Below are positions 45,140 through 57,719 of a stretch of 64,000 nt of DNA, piece by piece (the stretch's first letter is position 1; each line of letters starts with the position of its first letter). The notes under the pieces were generated by a model. It was not told the origin of the DNA, searched no databases, and was given only the letters and a program-made list of their open reading frames with translations. The translations under genes were made by a program, and so were the position numbers. The stretch comes from Acorus gramineus (Eukaryota; Streptophyta; Magnoliopsida; Acorales; Acoraceae): NCBI GenBank assembly GCA_030737835.1, contig CM060850.1:20242216-20306215 (forward strand), given 5' to 3'.

Positions 45140-47259
45140 TGTTATGCCTGTGTCATTTGGAGCCTTATTTTTTTTCGATCGGAGTCACTAAAATTTTGGC
45201 TTTTAGCCACCTGCGGGAGTTGGAGTACTCTGATTGAAAATCGAATTTCGGTAACGTTTTGAAAAATATGCAGTTCCAAACCGTATCCGGGTTTTAAGAC
45301 TTCCGGGTTTGGTTGGTCGAATAGTGTGAGATATTTTTGGGGATGTGGTGACCTTTGGTAACCTTACCACCCTTTTCTTAGTGGTGAAGCAACCTTTGGT
45401 TATTTTGTGTGCTATAGGGTGAGAATAGGCTTAAGTGCACCCCCCTTTTCCCTCCTTCTCATCACCCCCCCCCCCAAAGTGAGAAAAATCCCTCACTCTC
45501 TCTTCCTCTCTATTTTTTTTTTTGTGTGTGTATGTTGTTAATGAAGGAAAAGATGAAGAAGAAGCACAAGAAAGAGTGAGAAAGGCTGAGTGTGTTGTTG
45601 TTGTTGTTCTTCTTCTCTCTATCCCCTTCTCATGCCCCCTTTGAACGCCTGTTTTCTGCCACGAAGGGCTTGAGGAGATGTTGATGAGGTGGTGGTGGTG
45701 GTGGTGGTAGTTGAAGCGGTCGTGGGAGTGTTGAGAACCCCGCATCTCCCCATTTCCCTCTCCCTGTTTTGGTAAGGCAGCTCTCTGTCTTTTAAAGATC
45801 TCAGTGAATCTAGTATTTAAATGCACATTTTTAAGATTATGTCTTCATGTGATATAATCATCTATGTGTCTAGTTGTTATATATGAAATTTGGGGTCATT
45901 ATGCTAGCTGTGTTGTAAGTTAGCACCTATTTTACATGGCCTGTCCAGATTCACGTGGGAATTGACCTGCATCTAGAAATAATTTATTTCGGGATTGGAG
46001 AGGCCAAATTAGGTTCTAATGTCTACATGGATTATGATCCCAGCATATCATAAAATGTGTATGATTTATTTCATAATTTTTATATGAGTATTTGGTGCTT
46101 TGGAGATCAAATAGTAGGGCTGCTTGCAGCAGGTTTAGCAGTTTTGTTCGATTGTGTGTCAAGGAGTTGTTTTGGATGTTGTGGAAAGTATCAAGAGTTA
46201 GGGCCTTCATGAAGTTGGCTTATATGTGTGTTAGGAGGTTCTATATTTTAATTGTGGATCATTGGTTGTGTTTTGCAGATCTCGTAGACCGGACGTGCGG
46301 CTATCCAGGTATCGGCGAGTGGTTCGATCCAACCCTTCGGGAAGCGTTGGATGCATGTAGTCGTGCGTCAAGCATCCGTTGGGCACCCTGACTATACTAC
46401 TTATTTAGATAAATAGTATGGTCATGTCTAACCCATAATATGCTAGGTTAGTATAGCTCGTATATTGTGTAGAACCCCCTATTTCTACCATATACTTGCA
46501 TATGTATCATATTCATGTGTGAATTATTATGTTTGCATGCGCCCTTCGTGCATGGGCATGCGTGATGTGTGTTAATATGAATGTATAGAATATGCATGCC
46601 TTAGGTAGTCTCTATTTATAGTACTACCTCCCTATGTTAGTAATATATAGCATGATTGAACCTGGGTTAATAACCGTGTGCATACTTAATATTCCCTGGT
46701 CATAAGACTGGAGGACGTGGTATGGTTGTTGCACCCATCTTGTTGGGGCAAAGCTATGACCAGCTTCCGAAGAGGATGAGACTTTCCCTCTCTCTCGCCC
46801 TCCCTCTTTGCGGGAACTGAGTAAGTAGATGCGATTTCCTACTCGACTCAGGTTCATTTGGGAATATTGGCATGCACCTGTAAGTGCGCGAGATCGCGCT
46901 TGACCCTTCCCTTTTAAGTTGGTGATATCCAACGCATTTTAGGGTATATGCTTGAATGCTAGTATGCTTGTATGAGGTATGCTTGTATGCTTGAATGCTT
47001 GTATGCTTACATGAGGTATGCTTGTAGGCTTGTATGCATATTATTTAGCCCATGCATGGTATATATATTGTTTATCCATGTTAGGGAGTATCCCTATAAT
47101 TATTTGATATGTTATCGTGCATATAGTTCATATACATAACTAAGATATAATTCAGTTGGATATATATGCGCATATTAAAACTGATTAGGCCTATCTGAAA
47201 TAGGAGTGGGTATGACCCGTTGTCGGGTTGTACCTTATTAGTTAGAGCGCTAGCGATGT
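45140..47259 (+). mobile_element. 3' LTR of element A1, 3'-truncated
   Basis: Starts TGTTATGCCTGTG after the polypurine tract and closely follows the 5' LTR (AT-rich subtype). It has a deletion of about 70 bases near 45242 (TCTAACTGCATATT... missing). It stops at GCTAGCGATGT (47259), where reverse Athila-like coding sequence begins. The remaining ~1.5 kb of LTR and any target duplication are absent. Confidence 0.9.
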
Positions 47260-47958
47260 GGGCAAGACAAAACTCCAAAGGATCTTTCGTGCTCATAGAA
47301 TGATGTTTCAAATCTTCAATTATTTCCTCAATAGAATTCACATCCTCTAATTCATCATTATAATCTCCTGGTTGTTTGCCAATGTGGAAGATATTTAGGT
47401 CAACTGTCATATTTCCAAAAGATAATTTCATCAATCCATTTCGACAGTTAATCAAAGCATTAGACGTAGCCAGGAATGGTCTGCCTAAAATTATAAGAAT
47501 TTGCCCTTTCGGGTTTAGAACAGGTTGGGTTTCTAAAACTACAAAGTCAATAGAATAGGAAAGATGAAATCCCCAACCTTAATCAGGACATCCTCAATGA
47601 CACCTTTAGGAATTTTCACAGATCGATCTGCTAATTGTAAGGTCACTGGGGTAGGTCTCAATTCTCCTATGCCTAACTGTTTGTACACTGAATAGGGCAG
47701 TAGATTTACACTCGCACCTAAGTCTAGCAAAGCTCGATCAATACGAGTGTCTCCAATCACACATGAAATGGTGGGACAACCTGGGTCCTTATACTTGATT
47801 GGAGTTTCACATGAAAGAATGAAGCTTACATGGGATGCTAGGAAAGCTTTATTGTCGGTCCTCTTTTGGGTGCATAAGTCCTTCAAAAATTTAGCATATG
47901 CTGGTACTTGTTGGATAGCATCTAGGAGCGGAATGTTCACGCGAACTTGCTTAAACAC
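47260..47958 (-). pseudogene. Athila-like aspartic protease, truncated
   Basis: On the minus strand the ORF 47958-47539 reads IPLLDAIQQVPAYAKFLKDL, then ALLDLGASVNLLPYSVY with the active site Asp79 (D-L-G-A-S, typical for this lineage) and TLQLADRSVKIPKGVIEDVL. It continues in a second frame (47455-47260) with NCRNGLMKLSFGNMTVDLNI. The linker toward RT is cut at 47260 by A-LTR sequence; no RT or integrase of this element is in the window. It lies downstream of the gag ORF in the same orientation, separated by ~275 bases containing stops. Confidence 0.87.
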
Positions 47959-48233
47959 TTCTAAAATTTTATCTAGCTAGGTAGATTTCTTAGTTGAACC
48001 TAATCGCTGAGGATATGGGGCCTTGGGAACATAAATTCTCCCAGGAGAATCATTGGGCTAGGAGGGATGGGTTCAGAATCTGGGTCCTTATGAATAAATT
48101 TGGGCTTGTCCTTATCATCTTCAACATCATTATTAGGCATAATAACCTTGTTGTCCACTTGTCTACTAGATCTAAGAGTAGTGATTGCATTAACCTGGTT
48201 GGACTGGTTACTAGAAGAATCTTGGATTTGTCC

Positions 48234-49649
48234 TTAAAGAATGGGTCCTCTACGGTTAGGCTCAGGTTGACTAGGAAATTTTCCTTTCTCTCTCTCACTC
48301 ATGGTGGTAGCCAATTGACCAACTTGAATCTCGAGACGGGAGATTGCCTGTGTGGTGGATTGAAGGATTTGCCCTGTAGATTGCATAAATTGATTCAAAG
48401 TGGCAGACATCTGGGAGGATGATTGAGTTAGATTTTGAGTCGACTTCATAAGAACATCTAATCCTTTCTCAAAGGAAGAGAACTTCTTCTCATTTTCTGT
48501 TTGAAACCCAGGCGGAGGAAATGGAGTAGGAATGGGTCTTGTGTTTGGTCTAGGATACATGGGAGCTTGAGGAGGTCCCTGTGGGCCTCCCTGGTGTGGG
48601 CCTTGAGTCCACGACAGATTTGGATGATTCCTCCATCCAGGATTATAAGTTTGAGCATATGGGTCATTTTTCCTCCACTGTAAGCTATTGGCATGTTCGA
48701 CCCAGCTTTCCTTGCGGGATGACAGGGAAGGACAGTCTTCCGCTAGGTGATTTGAAGATTTACATAAAATGCAGACAATAGTAGAGTTGGAGGTGGAGAC
48801 TTGATTAACAGAATCATGATTTGGTTTCATCTCTAGGGCCTCTACTCTACGAATGAGAGATGCAAATTTGGCTTCAGACTCAAAGCTACTATCAATGGAA
48901 TGAATACCTCCCTTAGAAGGCATGAGTTTCTCAGGCTCTTTAATTGTCTCCCATTGCATGGATTTTTCAGCTACTTCTTCCAAAAATTCCCATGCTTCAG
49001 TTTCATTTTTATTGGTAAATTCACCACTACACATTGATTCAACCATAGTCCTTGTGGTGTAATTCAAACATTCATATAAAATTTGCACTAATCTCCAAAC
49101 CTCAAATCCATGATGAGGACATTGCAACAACAAGTCCTTGAATCTCTCTAAATATCTCCATAAAGATTCTCCCTCCTTTTGAATGAATTGATTTATATTC
49201 ATGCGAATCTTAGCAGTTTTATGATTAGGAAAGAACTTCTTCAAAAATATCATAACTAATTGATCCCAAGTGGTGATAGATTTTGCGGGTAGAGCATACA
49301 ACCACTTTTTAGCATTATCTTTGAGGGAGAAGTTGATTAACCTCAACCGGATTGAATCATCAGTTAGTTGTTGAAGTTTTAGAGTGGAACAAACTTCCTC
49401 AAATTCCCTAATGAAAAGATATGGATCCTCAGATCCATCAAATTTTGGGAGCATATTAATCATCCCAGGCTTGATCTCAAAGTTGTTAGCATTGGTTGTT
49501 GGTAACACAATGCATGAGGGTTGCGTAGTTCTAGATGGATACATGTAATCCTTCAAGGTCTTTGGAATGACATCTACTGTGTTATCCATGGTGATGGTTG
49601 AATCAGTACGAATCAATCGGTTTTTAGAATCTCTAGACCAAATGCTCAT
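48234..49649 (-). CDS. gag: Athila-like gag, intact 471-codon ORF
   Basis: This is the best-preserved ORF of the window. Residues ~65-210 form the retrotransposon Gag core (MLPKFDGSEDPYLFIREFEE, AKKWLYALPAKSITTWDQL, FFPNHKTAKIR, ESLWRYLERFKDLLLQCPHH). A CCHC zinc knuckle is at Cys293-Cys296-His301-Cys306 (CILCKSSNHLAEDC). A Pro-rich stretch (~360-395) precedes a C-terminal coiled-coil-like segment (FEKGLDVLMKS to QVGQLATTMSEREK). The product would assemble particles and package RNA. ATG 49649 is the longest start; an internal Met at residue 21 is an alternative. About 850 bases of leader separate it from the primer site. With the rest of the element truncated it can at most supply Gag. Confidence 0.88.
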   Translation of the reverse strand: MSIWSRDSKNRLIRTDSTITMDNTVDVIPKTLKDYMYPSRTTQPSCIVLPTTNANNFEIKPGMINMLPKFDGSEDPYLFIREFEEVCSTLKLQQLTDDSIRLRLINFSLKDNAKKWLYALPAKSITTWDQLVMIFLKKFFPNHKTAKIRMNINQFIQKEGESLWRYLERFKDLLLQCPHHGFEVWRLVQILYECLNYTTRTMVESMCSGEFTNKNETEAWEFLEEVAEKSMQWETIKEPEKLMPSKGGIHSIDSSFESEAKFASLIRRVEALEMKPNHDSVNQVSTSNSTIVCILCKSSNHLAEDCPSLSSRKESWVEHANSLQWRKNDPYAQTYNPGWRNHPNLSWTQGPHQGGPQGPPQAPMYPRPNTRPIPTPFPPPGFQTENEKKFSSFEKGLDVLMKSTQNLTQSSSQMSATLNQFMQSTGQILQSTTQAISRLEIQVGQLATTMSEREKGKFPSQPEPNRRGPIL

Positions 49650-50493
49650 AAATCAAAATATCCCAAATCAAGAATATACTTTCACAACCAACATATTAAG
49701 ATTTATCTTGTTAAGTGAGGGAGGATGATTTTTAAAAGATCTAGTTGTTGAGGATGTTCCTCCTTAAAGGACAGCTCCTAACTGTTCTAAGATATGCCTT
49801 AAGCTTGCCAGTTAACGATCAACCACTCAACAACCAGGAAAGTGTAAAGGATTAGTGGGGGGTCTTCCACGCTTTTGCGTGTTCCTCAATTAAGTAACCA
49901 TGTCCTTTAAGGTAGAAACCTTATGAAACCACTTTCCTAGACATCATTAAATGGTTAATGGCTCACTGGAGTATCTCTTGGCGTCTCTTGTCCTATTGAG
50001 CTCAAAAACCTAGGGCCAAGTCTAATTCATTTTATTTTAATTAGGCTCATGGTTTAACAAATGCTCAAGATGATGATTTGTGGGTAAAGGAAGGGTGATG
50101 AAATCTCCACCTTATGTTATATGGAACAGCCCTTAGATGGATTAATTAATGTATGTTAATTGAAAAATGCACACACCGAAAATCCCAATCAACCCCAAAA
50201 TTAGCCCACTTGCAGAAGGTTCGGGGTGAATGAAATACTCACAACTCACACACAGTGAGGGAAGAATTAAATCCACCTTTTTGCCGTGATGAAATGGTTC
50301 ACCTTAGGGTCGCCTTCGAACACTTTTGGATACTCGTTTAGAGAGAGAATGGTCTAAGTCTTACACCATTTTTTGTTGTGTTCTTGTAAGTTCTAGATAT
50401 ACTGCAAAACATGAAGAGAAAAAAAATTCAACAAAAGCAAAGAAAAAAAAACTAATCCGAAAGATAAATCAACATCAAATCTAATTTGAAACA
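49650..50493 (-). other. Leader between Athila-like primer site and gag
   Basis: AT-rich, no ORF of note. This is the untranslated leader expected for Athila elements. Confidence 0.6.
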
Positions 50494-50513
50494 ATTCCCC
50501 AGCAACGGCGCCA
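50494..50513 (-). promoter_or_regulatory. Primer binding site, Athila-like element
   Basis: The minus strand reads TGGCGCCGTTGCTGGGGAA, the usual primer site of Athila/Tat elements. It starts six bases after the LTR end at 50520. Confidence 0.9.
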
Positions 50514-50519
50514 AAAACT

Positions 50520-51954
50520 TGATTGAGTATTCAAGTTGTTATTAATTACCGCAAGTGCACGGATCATTACAGAAGTATAGATTTAGCAAATACGGGTCGG
50601 TCCCACAGAGAATTGTTCAAATTAAATTATTAATTGATTTAACTAATCGAATTAGACAGGAAGATTGATGAAGGTTTATTTTTTTTTATTTTTTTTAAAA
50701 CGAATATTAATATAAAAATATACCTAGGGTTTTAGAATCCACCATGTAATACCAATTTAGGGGTTATATTCAAATGTGAAACTCCACCATATAACTCAAT
50801 CAATATTGACGTTAGTCAAATACCAATCGGAAATTAAATATTTAAAATCATATTAATTATTTCATAAAATGATCTATCTCCCTTCCCTTTATAAAATCTA
50901 CCAACTCAATATTCAACTTGTTAAGAAGAGCATAAAATATCAGAGAACCTAATCAAAGCATATTTTTATCAAATCAAATACAAGAGATTTTTTAAGATGG
51001 TAATAAGAAATTCACATGAAATGTTTCAAAAGAGAATTGAAGGACAGATTGATACACAATTAAAGCAAATAACATGGAAATTCATATCTAAATATAAAAT
51101 CCTAAGCTAGCATTGTATGGTTTCATCTTCAACCCTAGTTGAAGATTTAGCTACTAGAAAACATGATCAAACTAAATAAAAAATAAAAGACATCATATTA
51201 TTGAAAAATTCTTGAAAATAAAAATACTAAAGTGATATTAAAATTTAGATCTAAATATATACAAACATCCAAAGATATGAGAAGAAAATAAAAACAAAAA
51301 CAAAGCAAAACTTTGAATCTTTCTTCTCCTTTGGTTGTCCCTTTGCCTTCTTTCATGTTTTTTCTTGGCTTCATATGTGTTCGTTTTATAGCCTCCAGTC
51401 TTGAATCTTGACCATTGATTTGTAATGAATTGAATGGTGAAGATTGGCCATCAACCTTCCTCATATGAATATTTGACAATTTTAGCAGGTAAAATCTTTC
51501 ATTCCCGTCATTAATTTTCTGCAGAATCTTCGGATGAATTTTTTACCCCTAATAAGGTGGAATTGCAAAATATTCATGAAACATTGATTTGTAGATCTTG
51601 AAAATATCTTTTCAACGCCATATTTTGGGCCAAAATACGATATTTGAGGCAAAAGTTATGGTCAAAATAGTGGGACGGTTTTAACATTGATTTGAAGAAT
51701 ATTTGATTGGATTTTGATTTTTTATTCTCTCTTCACCAAATCTTTATCTAGCATAATTTTGGATCTTCAAGAATCCTCTTGATTCTCCTTCATATCTTTA
51801 AATGCTTTATAGAATATTTTGCATTGATAATCATCATTTATCTCAATTACCTACAATAACAAATAAATTTTGAATATTAGTCATTATTACACATAAAATT
51901 AGGAAATAGAAAACTAAATTAAGGGGATTAAATGTGCAAATAATACGCTTATCA
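50520..51954 (-). mobile_element. Athila-like LTR (1435 bp), flanked by interior on both sides
   Basis: The minus strand starts TGATAAGCGTATTATTTGC and ends AATACTCAATCA. It contains the characteristic ACCGCAAGTGCACGGATC block (complement near 50550). On one side lies the primer site and gag, on the other a polypurine tract (51955-51968). It thus serves as 5' LTR for the gag copy and as 3' LTR for a second interior. Confidence 0.87.
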
Positions 51955-51968
51955 AATACCCCCAAACC
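51955..51968 (-). promoter_or_regulatory. Polypurine tract, Athila-like element
   Basis: The minus strand reads GGTTTGGGGGTATT immediately before the LTR start TGATAAG. Confidence 0.8.
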
Positions 51969-53376
51969 TAGATTTTGCTAGTCCTCTAGCAACTAAAGTG
52001 ATTAAAAACAAGGATAAGGCCACTTTCGCAGGCTCTCACGGTTGCATTTAGCGTATGCAACTAACCCTTAAACCCCTTGGTCACCCCTAGTGGACGAGTT
52101 TGACTCGTGAGGGTTTGCAGCGAATCTACCCACAAAATTCTTTTTTTTTCTGCCATAATCCCATGATAGTATCGTAGAGCTCAAGATATTAAATTCTTTT
52201 TAAAAAAGTCCTTAATGTAATGAGATGGCGTGCTCATGAAAATCTAGACAACACTCAAGAGGTTCAAACTCCTAAGTAAGAATTTTCCTTCTAATTGTTG
52301 TTGAATGGTTGGTTCTCCCTTAGACACTAAGTCAAAACTAAAATAATCTATTTGGATGTTCACTTTATTACCTCATGGGCTTTATATGTGATATTTCAGC
52401 TTACTTACTATATTTTACAGGGAGGCTTTCACTCTATCACTGTCGAATCGGTTTTTAAACTTCAACATAATGATTGCTAAGCTCTTTGTTCAAAGCACCT
52501 TAAATATTATCTCATTGAATTTTTTTATTTTTTTTTTCTTCTTTTTTTTTCTTTTTTTTTTCTTTTGAAAAAGTACTCTATCAATTTTTTTTTAAGACCT
52601 AATGATAAGTAGCCCTTTTCCACTGTACTTGTGATTCAATGGTTGCTTTTCAATTGATGTAAACCCTAACTCCTTATCAAGCAAACCAGTGAACTAGACT
52701 TTTAGGTTCAACAGGTTTTAGAAAGTTCTTAACATTCTAGGCAATTATTAAGTCGACTCCACAAATTCATCTTAACTCAAAAATGCATCCAGATGTGTAG
52801 TGACTTTTCCAATATCAAGCACTTAAGACCTACTAAAATAGAAATTAACATAAGAGTTCATGCTACCATCATAGGGATATAGGCATTTTTTTTTTTTTTT
52901 GAATACTCTATCGTAACTGAGAATAATGAATCACATGATAAAACTGAGAATGATGAATCACATGATAAATTCAAAATGTCTAAACCCCCCCAATCCTAAT
53001 CCACACATTGTCCTCAATGTTCATATATTTGGACACATGAAATATCAAGAAAGGAGAATAAAAAAGGAAGAATTTTACCATATCAAGTGATCACCATTGA
53101 ACTGCTGCTATACGATGGCATCAAAACAATTTCATTAGTTCAACATACTTTAAAATAAAGACTACATCCACTGACTCGAAGATAGTGGATGCAAACAAAC
53201 ACAAAACCTAGACTGAAAATAAAGAATTACCCTAACGCCCCCAAACCATATTTACAGCATGAACAAGGAAATGATGATTCGGGAGGAAAGGCAACCCAGA
53301 AAAATATGGTACAAAACAATTATCAAGAGAGCTTAACTTTGATAGATGGAATCATGGAGGTGAATGACCTCCATTT
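51969..53376 (-). other. 3' non-coding interior of a second Athila-like copy
   Basis: AT-rich with long homopolymers (52530-52600, 52887-52905). The GGTCACCCCTAGTGGACGAG-type stretch near 52080 is common upstream of Athila polypurine tracts. No RT, integrase or envelope-like ORF is recognisable. It ends at ~53376 against element A2 interior. Confidence 0.55.
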
Positions 53377-53809
53377 TCGGGACCTCATGGTGCCCTCCCA
53401 AGGGGTTCTTTTCCCAGTCAAGGAATACCTTTGAAGCATCTATTTGATGATTGATTTTTCCTCTCACTTGGAAGGTGCTGTAGCGAGTGGTGATGCGTAC
53501 GATCGGGATTGGGTGTGTCCTATTGCAGCTTGGTGGGCGATCGCTTGTGGACAGGGTTCCATAGTGGCATCTGGAGTCGCTTCGATATATCATTGTGCGT
53601 TGTAGCTGCCCGGTTGAGGCCAGAGCCCTATGAGGTGCTCCCAGATACTATGCTTGTTGGTGTGCCCATATGGCAGAGATAGTGGGCTTGGGAGGCCACC
53701 AGGTAGAGGCCACGCTGGGAGAGTGCTACCAGATGATGTCGAGAGCGTGGACTCCCCGTGATGAATCTGCCCATTGAGTGCACGATGCTGGAGTTCCAAT
53801 GGTTGTAGT
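53377..53809 (+). mobile_element. Element A2 interior, left part
   Basis: Near-identical to 42923-43350 of element A1 (GGGACCTCATGGTGCCCTCC onward). The 5' LTR, primer site and first ~500 interior bases are missing. It is interrupted at 53809 by solo LTR B and resumes at 56977. Confidence 0.88.
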
Positions 53810-56800
53810 TGTCACGCCCCGGGCATCCCCGAGACGCGGCAAGTGTATATATAATATCAGAATCTGCACAGGAGGTCAATAATATACCATACACAAACAA
53901 CTAGAATGACACGCATGCAACAAAGGGGCTGACATGATATATACACCAAATGCGGAAGCAAAAGACTGAATCTGTAAATAAACATTCTCGAGACTCGATA
54001 CTCAATCATCTGTCCTGTGAGAGCCAATATACACATATACAACTGAACATATACTAACACGTGCCAAGCACGGAAATCAAATACATACAGTCAAGAAGGG
54101 ATGCTGATAACCTCTGGCACTCGCGGAACATGGCCCTGCTCCGTTACTGAAGGAATCCCTCGGAAAGCTCCAACTGCTGCTCCGGCTCTAGCTCAGGCTC
54201 AGTGACCACTGGGGAAAAACATATTCGAGGGGTGAGCCACACGCTCAGTGAACAGCACAACCCATGCATCACAGACAATATTTACCCCAATTCCATTATT
54301 TATGCAGCCTCTACGACATAACAACATAATCCAGTGGTTCGTATCTCGCCGAACCACCACACCCTCACCCTCACCCATCAATGGGTGACATAGGCTATTG
54401 GGACTGATAATCATCCATTCACAAATCCAGTAGGTTGCTCACCGCCAACCCACTGCACCCTCACCCTCACCCTACCACGGGTGACATAGGATATTGGGAC
54501 TGACTAGGCTGTTGGTCACCCTTAGTCCACCGATAGTCTCTCCTCCACTCCGTAGGCCGCTTGGTCTCCACCCACAACTTCAGCACAGTCCGTCACAAAA
54601 ATCGGGAGGCGCCTACTGATGTGGGTCCTCCGAAGGACGGCCTTTCTAACGCTGGGGCAGTCTCTACCAGATCCAACGAAGAGAACAGAACAGCCTATCC
54701 ATACGCATATGATCCACTCGGATCCGCCGACAACACATCTCTACAACTCAAATGTCATGAACTCTTCAGAGTTCCTCCAGGGCGCATAACCACGATGCGG
54801 GGAAATAAGTACAATAAAAAGCAAGGTTGTAATATCATTGGGGGAAAGAAGCTCGGGAGGGCGGCGTGAGTTCCCGATATAGGATACCCCGACAACCAAA
54901 CAAGGAACACGGAGTACCCTAACCCGGGTCTCACCGCTGTCCTCGCAAGGCCCCTCCCCTATAATATTCACTAACATGCTAATAAACATACCAATCATAC
55001 AACATTACTTATAATATTACTGGGACTAGAAACCTTGGGAGGGCAGCATGAGGTCCCGATACAGGACATCCCGACAACCAAACAAGGAACACGGAGTACC
55101 CTAACACGGGTCTCAATGTTGACCTCGCAAGGCTCCTCCCTATAATATTATCTAAGGCATGCGATTTAACATACACTAGCATTTAATTTAATAAATAAAC
55201 TAGTAGGACACATGCATAGGCCAAGGCTTCCTAGCATGAGAACAGGGGACATGGTGCATGGCTCATACACATATCCTAAGGGTGCAAGTCCCTAACATGC
55301 AAAGTCTAGGGTAACATGCATTCTACATTTAAATCATGCTCGCATGAAATATACATTACAACGGTTAATATCAATCCATGGAGCCCCAGGAGAGGTCGGT
55401 ATACGCCCAAACGCGTATAACGCCTCTCTACTGGGTTGGATTGTCCCACTCACAGAAATCCGGGTCGTCGCGCGACCGTCCGTCAAGATCTGCAAAACAG
55501 GCATTTATACGGTGAGTAAAATCCACAAATACCCCAAAATACATTAAAAATACTCTAAAAATACCCAACACTCGGACAAACGTACATACGGCCCGTACGC
55601 ACGCGTATCCGAGCATCCCGACTCACTCCCGAACCCACCGGGCAGCCGCACGCACGGCCACCCGCCTCAGGCGCACAGCCGAGTCCCGGCCCGCACGCCA
55701 AGGCGCCCTGCCGAACTCAGCCCGCACGCCCGGACACCACCGGCGTACTGCCGCACGCCTGCCCGCGCGCCCTAACGCACCGCCGCACGCACGCGCACGC
55801 TCGCGCGCGCCCGCGCGCACAGCGTGTCCAGCCCAGCGGGCCCCCGTGCGCACTGCACGCACGCCCCAGCACGCGCACGCACTGGCCCCCAGCACCGCGC
55901 GCACTGGTCCCCAGCACCTCGCCCAGGCGCATGCCCAGGCGCCCTGCCCAGCACCCAGGCATAGTGCCCAGGCGCCCTGCCGGCGCGCGCGCACGCTCGC
56001 GCGCACGCCCGCGCGCACTCCCGCGCACACCCCCGCTCGCGCCAGCACCCGCGCGACCACTCCGTGCGCACCCGCGCACCCGCGCGCGACTGCGCGCCCG
56101 ACTGCGCCCGCCAGCGCCCAGCGCCACCCGCGCGCACGCCCTCGGGCACGCGCGCGTGCCCCTGCCAGCTGCTGCGCCTGTGCTGCCTGTGCTGCTGCCT
56201 GCTGCCCGGGATTGCCAGCCTGCCAGCCCGAGCTCCTCTACCACCCACCTCCGACCACCCCAAGGACTCCGACCACCTCCCACAGCCCTCCGACGGCCAC
56301 CCACCGCCACCGACCACCACCCAACCCCAAATCCACCCTCCTAGCATACATCTATGCAAGAAAAGAGAGGAAAAGTGGCTTACCAAGGGGAGGAAAGGAA
56401 ATCTGGTTGCTCTCCGCGCACCGAAACCTCTCCCAAAAGGTTTCCAACGCCCGGATCTACTCCCACCTCCGAAATGGTTCAAATCAGGGAAGAAGAGAGG
56501 GCGGATGGAGGGGCAAAACTCGCCGGAATTCGAATTTGAAAGCACCGAGGTGTAGATCGGGACCCGATCTACACTTCCTATGCTTTAGGTTTTTGGGTTT
56601 GAGGGGTCTAAGGGCTTCAAATGGGAGAAAAAGAGAGAGGGGAGAGAGAAATCAATTTGGTAGGGATGATGAATAGTGATTTCGAAATTAGATCCCACCT
56701 ATATATAGCGAGCGACTTAAAAACCCAGATACGCCCCGAAACTGTGAAATTTCGGAAACGTTACCGGAATTCAACGAAATTTTCGTGAGAGGCCTAAAAT

Positions 56801-56971
56801 GGCACCAGGACACCAAATATGCAGTTAGATTTCCAATCGGAGTCCTCTAGCTCAGGACGATAGCTAATAGTCCAAAAATTAGCGGTACCAATCGAAAACC
56901 GAAAAAAAAATGAAAAACTGCCAGAATGCTCCAACGGTTACCAGCAGGCTAAAAGTGACACATATATAACA
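53810..56971 (-). mobile_element. Solo LTR B, reverse (3162 bp)
   Basis: Plus-strand ends TGTCACGCCCCGGGC and CACATATATAACA, with perfect duplications GTAGT at 53805-53809 and 56972-56976. The uninterrupted homologue at 43350 confirms the empty site. A GC-rich block lies at 55620-56230, a 36-nt block at 55454-55489 (minus) and the inverted repeat motif at 54233-54247. A local duplication of a GGGTCTCA...GGCTCCTCCC unit occurs at about 54840-55145. Long ORFs in the GC-rich block are compositional. Confidence 0.94.
55454..55489 (-). other. Candidate 36-nt micro-exon in LTR B (reverse)
   Basis: The minus strand has TTTTGCAG before and GTGAGTGG after, the same length as in the other B LTR. Confidence 0.4.
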
Positions 56972-56976
56972 GTAGT

Positions 56977-57719
56977 AGGGCGACCTGTCCATGGGTGGAA
57001 GTGGAGCACAATTGTTGATACTGTCGCGTTTTGCCCCACATTGGTCCCAAATGAGGAGACGCGATGCTAGCGTTCGTGATGGGACTCAGCCACCCTATCA
57101 GATAAATGACGTCGCTTAGGCATTGTCGAGGTTTGATGACCCCTTATTGCGTGTCTTGTGGATTAAGTGCGGTTGAGCGGCTTACCAAGTGTGTAAGTGT
57201 CATGATGAGCGCCGGCCATGCTTGAGGAGTAGAATCTGGACTTAATCGTTCAAAGAATTGTTTTGATCTCCCCGTGGAGGTTGAAGATCAATTACCCTTG
57301 CCGCGAATCGGTGATCTGTTTGACCAAGCTCTGGGAGCCAGTGTCTTCTCTTAGATCGACCTTCGCGCAGGGTACCTCAAATTGGAGATCCGAGAGTCAG
57401 GCATTCCATTGATGGCCTTCATGACCGTTTTGGGCATTACGAGTTTTAAGTATTGCTGTTGGGGTTGACGAATGCGCCAGATGCCTTCGTGGATCTCAAA
57501 AGTTTTATTGGGCCTCCGTGGACTACTTTGAGGTAGTCTTCGTTGAGATTGCTAGTGGCGCGATGAAAAGGCGATATGCGTGACCTTGTTTCCTCAGAAT
57601 GGCATGCCCTCAGGCAAAGTTCAAGAATCATCATCACGTTGGAAAGCGTCAATCCATCGAGTTTCATCATTTGATGTGGGACTGGGTTATCATGGATTAT
57701 TGCGGGCTTGCTAAAGTCA
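56977..57719 (+). pseudogene. pol: Element A2 interior with degenerate RT
   Basis: Parallels 43350-44095 of A1. [23 protein letters not shown] reading near 57360 and TNAPDAFVDL near 57470 are RT block remnants. Stops and indels are partly shared with A1, so the decay was already present in their common ancestor. Confidence 0.8.

Noticed and set aside
47259..53377. A simple Athila insertion into element A.
   Set aside because: The left edge lies in an A 3' LTR and the right edge in the interior of another A copy, with no target duplication and with the Athila LTR in the middle. It must be a rearranged or truncated block.
53189..53434. An 81-codon ORF.
   Set aside because: It crosses the Athila/A2 junction and has no domain. 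It is chance.
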